Below are positions 58,360 through 64,000 of a stretch of DNA of 64,000 bases, in pieces (the first letter of the stretch is position 1; every line of letters begins with the position of its first letter). Source of the DNA: VRUE01 sp050258095 (GTDB taxonomy: Bacteria; Actinomycetota; Thermoleophilia; Solirubrobacterales; 70-9); the NCBI GenBank assembly GCA_050258095.1, contig JBLMYD010000038.1, forward strand, positions 5,362 to 69,361, read 5' to 3'. The translations under genes and the position numbers were made by a program. Below the pieces are notes generated by a model. That model saw nothing but the letters and a program-made list of their open reading frames with translations, had not been told where the DNA came from and ran no database searches.

Positions 58360-59520
58360 CTAGCCGGCGCAGAAGAGCTCGTAGTCGGGGAACTTGCCCA
58401 TCTCAGACACCGGGACCTCCGGCGCGTTCTCGCCGCAGATCGGGCACTCGGGGTCGCGCCGCACCTTGAGCTCGGTGAAGCGGGTGCCGAGCGCCTCGTA
58501 GAGCAGCAGGCGGCCGACCAGCGGCTCGCCGATCCCGATCACGAGCTTCAGCACCTCGTTCGCCTGCAGGGTGCCCATCGTGCCGGCCATCACGCCGAGC
58601 ACGCCGTTCGCCGAGCAGCTCGGCGCCAGCTCGGCCGGCGGCGGCGTCGGGTAGAGGCAGCGGTAGCAGGGCCCCTCGTAGGGGACGAAGGTCGAGATCT
58701 GGCCGTCGAAGCTGAGGATCGAGGCCGAGACGACCGGCTTGCGCAGCCGCACCGAGGCGTCGTTGAGCAGGTAGCGGGTGGGGAAGTTGTCGGCCCCGTC
58801 GACGATCACGTCGTAGGGCTCGATGATCTCGAGGATGTTCTCGGCGTCGAGGCGGGTGCGGTGCTCGATCACCTCGACGTCGGGGTTGAGCGCCTCGATC
58901 GTCAGCCGCGCCGACTCGGTCTTCGGGGTGCCGATTCGCTCCGTGTTGTGTATCACCTGGCGCTGCCGGTTGGAGGGGTCGACGACGTCGTCGTCGACGA
59001 GGCCGATCGTGCCGATCCCGGCCGCGGCCAGGTAGAGGGCGGTCGGCGCGCCGAGCCCGCCGGCGCCGAGCAGCAGCACCTTGGCGTTCAGCATCTTCAG
59101 CTGGCCCTCGACCCCGACCTCGGGGAGGAGCGTGTGGCGTGAGTAGCGGTCGCGCTGCTCGGGGGTCATGCCCTCGGTGGCGACCACCGGCAGCCCCTGC
59201 TCCTGCCAGAGCAGGATGCCGCCGGCCATCGAGGCGACGTCGGTGTAGCCCATCGCTTCCATCTGCTCCGCGGCCTTGTAGGAGCGGTTGCCGCTGCGGC
59301 AGTAGAGGATCGTGCGGGCGGACTTGTCGGGGGCGGCGCCGGCGATCTCGTCGGCGAGCAGTCCCGGCGGCACGAGCTTGCCGCCCTCGATGCGCGCCTC
59401 CTGGAACTCGTGCGGCTCGCGCGTGTCGATCAGGACGACGTCGCCGCCCTCGATCTCCTGCGCCGCCTCGAACGGCTCGACCTCCTCGACCACTTGCTTC
59501 GTCTGCGCGCCCGTTGCCAT
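58360..59520 (-). CDS. moeZ: MoeZ/MoeB-type adenylyltransferase with N-terminal rhodanese domain
   Basis: 386 residues from the ATG at 59520, which has AGGAG 7 bases upstream (the ATG at 59526 sits on that site). The rhodanese domain comes first (about 15-115) with Cys74 in YCRSGNRS. The E1-like domain follows: RDRYSRHTLLPEVG, LLLGAGGLGAPTALYL, DADNFPTRYLLND-like GADNFPTRYLLND, and the zinc CxxC pairs CYRC and CPIC. Mycobacterial MoeZ has the rhodanese at the C-terminus, so the order is reversed here. It activates and sulfurates CysO. Confidence 0.92.
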   Translation of the reverse strand: MATGAQTKQVVEEVEPFEAAQEIEGGDVVLIDTREPHEFQEARIEGGKLVPPGLLADEIAGAAPDKSARTILYCRSGNRSYKAAEQMEAMGYTDVASMAGGILLWQEQGLPVVATEGMTPEQRDRYSRHTLLPEVGVEGQLKMLNAKVLLLGAGGLGAPTALYLAAAGIGTIGLVDDDVVDPSNRQRQVIHNTERIGTPKTESARLTIEALNPDVEVIEHRTRLDAENILEIIEPYDVIVDGADNFPTRYLLNDASVRLRKPVVSASILSFDGQISTFVPYEGPCYRCLYPTPPPAELAPSCSANGVLGVMAGTMGTLQANEVLKLVIGIGEPLVGRLLLYEALGTRFTELKVRRDPECPICGENAPEVPVSEMGKFPDYELFCAG

Positions 59521-59555
59521 GCCCATCTCCTAAATACCCGAAATCCGATCCGCTT

Positions 59556-59575
59556 TTACTTCAAAAAGTATAGCG
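59556..59575 (-). promoter_or_regulatory. Shared promoter/operator motif, moeZ copy
   Basis: On the plus strand TTACTTCAAAAAGTATAGCG, with a perfect inverted repeat TACTT-CAAA-AAGTA and a -10-like TATACT read on the minus strand. It ends 35 bases before the moeZ ATG. Same element as at 57941-57960. Confidence 0.7.
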
Positions 59576-59588
59576 GGTCGCGGCGGCT

Positions 59589-59954
59589 TCAGAGCTGGGT
59601 AGCCAGGAGGCCGAGCAGCGCGGCGATCACTACCACGCCAGAGCGGAACAGCATCAAGTGAAGGGCTTCGAAGCGCTCGTCCATTCGCTCAAAGCGCTTG
59701 TCAATTCGCTCGAAGCGCTTGTCAATTCGCTCGAAGCCTGCCTTCATCTCGCCGCGGAGCTCGCGAAGGTCCCCTTCGACGCGATCGAAGCGCTGCTCGC
59801 AACTCCGATCGAGCTCGTCGATTCGCCGGTCGGTGGCGTCGAAGCGACGGCCAACCTCGTCAAAGCGTTGATCCACCCCATCGAACCGGTCGTCGATGCG
59901 GTCGAAGCGCTCTTCAAGCCTCTCGTCGGTCCAGCTCTTCGTCATCAGGTCCAT
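59589..59954 (-). CDS. Coiled-coil protein with C-terminal membrane anchor
   Basis: 121 residues from the ATG at 59954. A run of seven-residue repeats (RFDRIDDRFDGVDQRFDEV, then ERIDKRFERIDKRFERMDERF) forms a long charged coiled coil, followed by a hydrophobic tail (VVVIAALLGLLATQL). It is a longer relative of the protein at 3767-4006. The repeats are visible in DNA as near-identical 21-base units around 59690-59740. Function unknown. Confidence 0.65.
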   Translation of the reverse strand: MDLMTKSWTDERLEERFDRIDDRFDGVDQRFDEVGRRFDATDRRIDELDRSCEQRFDRVEGDLRELRGEMKAGFERIDKRFERIDKRFERMDERFEALHLMLFRSGVVVIAALLGLLATQL

Positions 59955-60056
59955 GATGGCACCGTAACTAGATGTCTGCACGGCGTGGCGCGCACATCGT
60001 CAATTCTCTGCAACAACAGGCGCGCGGAACACGCGCCGAGGGCCTGGCGCCGCGGA

Positions 60057-60917
60057 TCAGGCGAAGCTCGGCCGCATCTGGCGCAGCCTTTTCACGCGCT
60101 CCTCGATCGGCGGGTGCGTGGAGAAGAGGCCGGCCATGCCTTTGGCCGAGAACGGCTTGACGATGTAGAGCGGCTCAGCCGCCTGGTTGACCTGCATCGG
60201 CATCGCCTTCGCGCCCTGCTCGAGACGCAGCAGGGCGCTCGCCAGCGACTCCGGGTTGCCGCAGATTTCGGCGCCGCCGGCGTCGGCCGCGTACTCGCGC
60301 TGGCGCGAGATCGCCATCTGGATGATGGAGGCGGCGATCGGGGCGAGCAGGAACGTGGCGAGCTGGCCGACGATCGCCAGCGGCGAGTTGTTGTCCTCGC
60401 CGAACCAGATCAGCATGTAGGCAACGTAGGTGATCGCGGCGCCGATCGCCGAGGCGACCGACTGGATCAGGATGTCGCGGTTGCGGATGTGCGTCAGCTC
60501 GTGCGCGAGGACGCCGCGCAGCTCGTCTTCGGGGAGCAGGTTGAGGATGCCGCGCGTGCAGGCGACGGCCGAGTGCTTCGGATTGCGCCCGGTCGCGAAG
60601 GCGTTGGGCTGGTCCTGCGGGATCACGTAGAGCCGCGGCATCGGCAGCCCGGCACGCGCCGTCAGTTCTTCCACCGCCGCGTAGAGCTTCGGCGCTTCCG
60701 CCTGCGAGACCGGCTTGGCCCGGCTCATCGCCAGCGCCATCTTGTCGCTGAAGAAGTAGGCGAAGAAGTTGATCGCGAAAGCCATCAGCAGGAAGAAGCC
60801 CGCCGTGCGTGCACCGCCGATCAGGAAGCCGATCACGACGAGCAGCCCTCCAAGCGAGGCCATCAGGATCGTGGTCCGGATCATCGCGCCGAAAGTCGAT
60901 TGTTTGGTGGTCGTCAT
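60057..60917 (-). CDS. htpX: HtpX-type M48 membrane metalloprotease
   Basis: 286 residues. Two N-terminal helices (about 13-34 and 38-55), then the zinc motif HELTH in GVLAHELTHIRNRDILI, two further helices, and the third ligand region REYAADAGGAEICGNPESLASALLRLE. The end FSTHPPIEERVKRLRQM is typical of HtpX. It degrades misfolded membrane proteins. An AAGGAGGG ribosome site lies 11 bases before the ATG and CATAAT upstream could be the -10. Confidence 0.95.
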   Translation of the reverse strand: MTTTKQSTFGAMIRTTILMASLGGLLVVIGFLIGGARTAGFFLLMAFAINFFAYFFSDKMALAMSRAKPVSQAEAPKLYAAVEELTARAGLPMPRLYVIPQDQPNAFATGRNPKHSAVACTRGILNLLPEDELRGVLAHELTHIRNRDILIQSVASAIGAAITYVAYMLIWFGEDNNSPLAIVGQLATFLLAPIAASIIQMAISRQREYAADAGGAEICGNPESLASALLRLEQGAKAMPMQVNQAAEPLYIVKPFSAKGMAGLFSTHPPIEERVKRLRQMRPSFA

Positions 60918-61015
60918 CGCTGCTGGGTCCCTCCTTTTAGGGTCTCTTCGATTATGCCGTAGCCGGATGGCGGCACGCGGCCGATAACCGACCGCTTCAG
61001 TAGGATTTAGCTCAG

Positions 61016-61492
61016 ATGTTGTTCTCGACCAAAGCGGAGTACGGCGTGCGCCTGATGGTCGAGCTGGGCCGGCAGCCCGGCTCGACGCCCGTCGCGCTGA
61101 GCGCGGTCGCCGAGGCCGAGCGCCTCCCCCTCTCCTACATGGAGCACCTGGTGGCGAGGCTGCGCAAGGCGGGCCTGGTCACCTCGACGCGCGGCGCCCA
61201 CGGCGGCTACCGGCTGGCGAAGCCCGCCGGGGAGATCACGATGGACGCGGTCGTCGAAGCGCTCGAAGGGCAGATCGCCCCGATGGAGTGCTTCCACGAC
61301 ACGCCCGACGGCAAGGTCCTCTGCTCGCACGAGGACGACGGCGACCGCGCCTGCGCGACCAAGTTGCTCTGGACGCGTGTGCAGGGCGGCGTCAGCAAGG
61401 CGCTCTCGGGCACGACGCTCGCCGAGCTGGTGGAGTTCGCCGGCTCCGACGCGGACGACAAGCACCCGGCGCCGGTCAGCACCGCCGCCTGA
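61016..61492 (+). CDS. Rrf2-family regulator of the suf genes (SufR/IscR-like)
   Basis: 158 residues. The winged helix has FSTKAEYGVRLMVEL, LSYMEHLVARLRKAGLVTSTRGAHGGYRLAK, as in IscR and RsrR. Three cysteines (Cys92, Cys103, Cys113) lie where Rrf2 proteins bind an Fe-S cluster, though their spacing is wider than in IscR. A TAGGAT -10-like box is 9 bases upstream of the ATG, suggesting a very short leader. It precedes sufC by 32 bases and likely controls the cluster; the cysM/moeZ motif is another possible target. Confidence 0.88.
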   Translation: MLFSTKAEYGVRLMVELGRQPGSTPVALSAVAEAERLPLSYMEHLVARLRKAGLVTSTRGAHGGYRLAKPAGEITMDAVVEALEGQIAPMECFHDTPDGKVLCSHEDDGDRACATKLLWTRVQGGVSKALSGTTLAELVEFAGSDADDKHPAPVSTAA

Positions 61493-61524
61493 TCGCAAGA
61501 CCCAAACCCAGAAACGGAGCGAAA

Positions 61525-62285
<761 letters not shown>

Positions 62286-62289
<4 letters not shown>

Positions 62290-63527
62290 CCGTGTCGACC
62301 GCCTTCCCGATCGAGAAGGTCCGCGCGGCGTTCCCCGCGCTCGAGCGGGAGGTGCACGGGCGGCCGGTCGCCTACCTCGACAGCGGCGCCAGCGCCCAGC
62401 GGGTGCTGGCCTCGATCCAGGCGGTCGACCGCTACGAGCGCGCCCATCACTCCAACGTCCACCGCGGCTCGCACACGCTCTCGGCCGAGGCGACCGCCGC
62501 CTTCGAGGGAGCGCGGGCGACCGTCGCCGACCACCTCGGCGCGGCGGATCGCCGCGAGGTGATCTTCGTCCGCAACGCGACCGAGGCGATCAACCTCGTC
62601 GCGCGCGCCTGGGGCAACGCCAACCTCGGCGCGGGCGACCGCATCGTGCTCACCGAGATGGAGCACCACTCGAACATCGTTCCCTGGCAGCAGTTGGCGG
62701 AGCGAGTCGGAGCGGAGATCGACTGGGTTCCGGTCAGCGACGACGGCCTGCTCGAGATCGACGCCTACGCTGCGCTGCTGGAGCGCGGCCCGAAGCTCGT
62801 CGCGGTGACGCACGTCTCCAACGTGCTCGGGACCGAGAATCCGCTGGCAGAGATCGCGCGGCTGGCGCACGAGGCGGGCGCGCTGGTGCTCGCCGACGGC
62901 GCCCAGGCGGCGCCTAAGCTGCCGGTCGACGTCGCCGAGCTGGGGGTCGACTTCTACGCGCTGACCGGCCACAAGCTCTACGCCCCGACCGGGATCGGCG
63001 CGCTCTGGGCCAAGCTCGACCTGCTGCGCGCGATGCCGCCCTTCCTCGGCGGCGGCTCGATGATCCGCAAGGTCACCAAGGAGGGCACGACCTACGCCGA
63101 CCCACCGGCCCGCTTCGAGGCCGGCACGCCGGCGATCGCCCAGGCGATCGGCATGGCCTCGGCGCTGCGCTGGCTCGACGGGGTTGGGATGGAGGCCGTG
63201 CGGGAGCACGAGCGCCAGATCGCCGCCTACGCGCTGGAGCGGCTGACCGAGGTGCCCGGCCTGCGCGTCTTCGGCCCTCCCCCCGGCCCTGAGCGAATCG
63301 GCCCCGTCTCCTTCGAGCTGGACGGCGTCCACGCTCACGACGTCTCCGAGATCCTCGACCGCCACGGCGTCGCCGTCCGCGCCGGCCACCACTGCGCCCA
63401 GCCGCTGATGGACCGCTTCGGCATCGCCGCCACCGCCCGCGCCAGCTTCGGCGTCTACACGACGACCGAGGAGATCGACCGCCTCGTCGAGGGCCTGCTC
63501 GACGCGCGAAAGGTGTTCGGGCTCTGA
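62286..63527 (+). CDS. sufS: Cysteine desulfurase SufS
   Basis: 413 residues from the GTG at 62286 (a second GTG at 62292 is possible). Class V aminotransferase fold: YLDSGASAQ, HHSNVHRGSHTLS, TEMEHHSNIVPWQ, the PLP lysine in LTGHKLYAPTGIG, and the catalytic Cys in RAGHHCAQPLMDRFG, all of the group II (SufS) type. It takes sulfur from cysteine and passes it to SufU, whose gene overlaps by 1 base. Confidence 0.96.
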
Positions 63528-63955
63528 TGGAAGACCAGCTCTACCGCGACCAGATCCTCGAGCACTACAAGCGGCCGCACAACTTCGGCCGGCTGGAGGA
63601 TCCCGATCTCGAGTTCGAGGACAACAACCCGTTCTGCGGCGACGAGCAGCACGTGACGATCCGCCTCGACGAGGAGGGCAAGGTCGCCGAGATCGCCTTC
63701 GAGGGCAAGGGCTGCGCGATCTCGACCGCGGCGACCTCGCTGCTCACCGACGAGCTGGTCGGCAAGAGCCGCGAGGAGCTGCTGCGCCTGCCGAAGGAGC
63801 TCGTCCTCGACCTGCTCGGCATCGACATCTCGGCGACGCGGATGAAGTGCGCGATGCTCGGCCTCAAGGTCGTGAAGAGCGCCGGCCTCGGCGAGCCCGC
63901 CGAATGGGAGGACGAGGGCGAGACCGGCAACCCCAGCGAAGCAACGGCCCTCTGA
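63527..63955 (+). CDS. sufU: SufU sulfur-transfer protein
   Basis: 142 residues. Zinc ligands Cys37 and Asp39 (NPFCGDE), Cys63 (GKGCAISTAATS) and Cys108 (RMKCAML) match SufU-type IscU relatives, as does the start LYRDQILEHYKRPHNFG. It is the sulfur acceptor of SufS in Gram-positive type SUF systems. The U palindrome begins 2 bases after the stop. Confidence 0.96.
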   Translation: MEDQLYRDQILEHYKRPHNFGRLEDPDLEFEDNNPFCGDEQHVTIRLDEEGKVAEIAFEGKGCAISTAATSLLTDELVGKSREELLRLPKELVLDLLGIDISATRMKCAMLGLKVVKSAGLGEPAEWEDEGETGNPSEATAL

Positions 63956-63957
63956 CC

Positions 63958-64000
63958 GCCGACGGGCCTAAAACCGTCGATATACGACGGTTTTAGGCCC
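63958..64000. repeat. Palindromic repeat family U, copy 3 (cut by window edge)
   Basis: GCCGACGGG followed by GCCTAAAACCGTCG-ATATA-CGACGGTTTTAGGC, a perfect 16-bp palindrome around ATATA; the last six bases of the 49-bp unit would lie beyond the window. The inner stem is fully paired, unlike copies 1 and 2. Position directly after sufU is consistent with a terminator. Confidence 0.72.

Overview
The window is a GC-rich bacterial chromosome segment (roughly 70% G+C by eye, with a few lower-GC genes). It most resembles an actinobacterium of the Thermoleophilia/Solirubrobacterales type. That placement is inferred from gene content and style: a CysO-CysM-Mec cysteine pathway, a GuaB3-type IMPDH paralogue, aa3-type oxidases, giant secreted NHL-repeat proteins, dense operons with 4-base stop/start overlaps, and no sign of plasmid, phage or IS genes. 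No rRNA, tRNA, CRISPR array or transposase was seen.

Layout. 1-14.2 kb is respiratory: the tail of one cytochrome oxidase subunit I, heme O synthase (ctaB), two small membrane proteins, a di-heme lipoprotein cytochrome c, heme A synthase (ctaA), and on the minus strand a second oxidase operon ctaC-ctaD-(double USP-like protein)-ctaE, followed by a 1263-residue secreted NHL-repeat protein. 14.2-19.5 kb has a zinc-ribbon protein, a secreted unknown, an ABC exporter (ATPase plus two permeases) and a GH63-like glycosidase. 19.5-30.8 kb is minus-strand housekeeping: infA, cca, alr, a CBS protein, nnr, a DUF3352 lipoprotein, glmS, glmM, rpsI and rplM. 30.8-46 kb has a c-di-AMP riboswitch in front of an M23 cell-wall peptidase, a possible GxGD membrane protease, guaA, guaB3, a sugar kinase, a D-Ala-D-Ala carboxypeptidase, a LysM protein, pyrF, hup, tldE/tldD with two small partners, a CDF transporter, rdgB, rph and a VapBC-like module. 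46-54.8 kb has a Flp-pilin-like peptide, a glycosyltransferase, nadB and a hydantoinase/oxoprolinase pair. 54.8-59.5 kb carries the CysO sulfur-carrier pathway (moeZ-cysO-cysM-mec) interrupted by a delta-60/RTX secreted protein. 60-64 kb has htpX and a suf cluster (Rrf2 regulator, sufC, sufS, sufU).

How genes work together. ctaB and ctaA make heme A for the oxidases. glmM and glmS make the amino-sugar precursor and alr the D-alanine used in peptidoglycan; the carboxypeptidase, the LysM protein and the c-di-AMP-controlled M23 enzyme then trim or bind it. MoeZ charges CysO with sulfur, CysM attaches it to phosphoserine and the JAMM protease releases cysteine, which can feed the SufS-SufU Fe-S machinery close by. 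moeZ and cysM share an almost identical 20-bp promoter element.

The most unusual content is non-coding. Several families of structured repeats fill the gaps. In three of them (about 14.5, 28 and 43 kb) two copies lie inverted to one another, share a core or loop, and have long outer stems that differ between copies yet remain self-complementary, so base pairing is kept while sequence is not. Palindromic 49- and 52-bp elements and a third hairpin family sit at gene ends. A second theme is translation starts: pyrF and dacA appear to begin with CTG inside CTGA overlaps, and nadB may begin with ATA inside an ATAG overlap.
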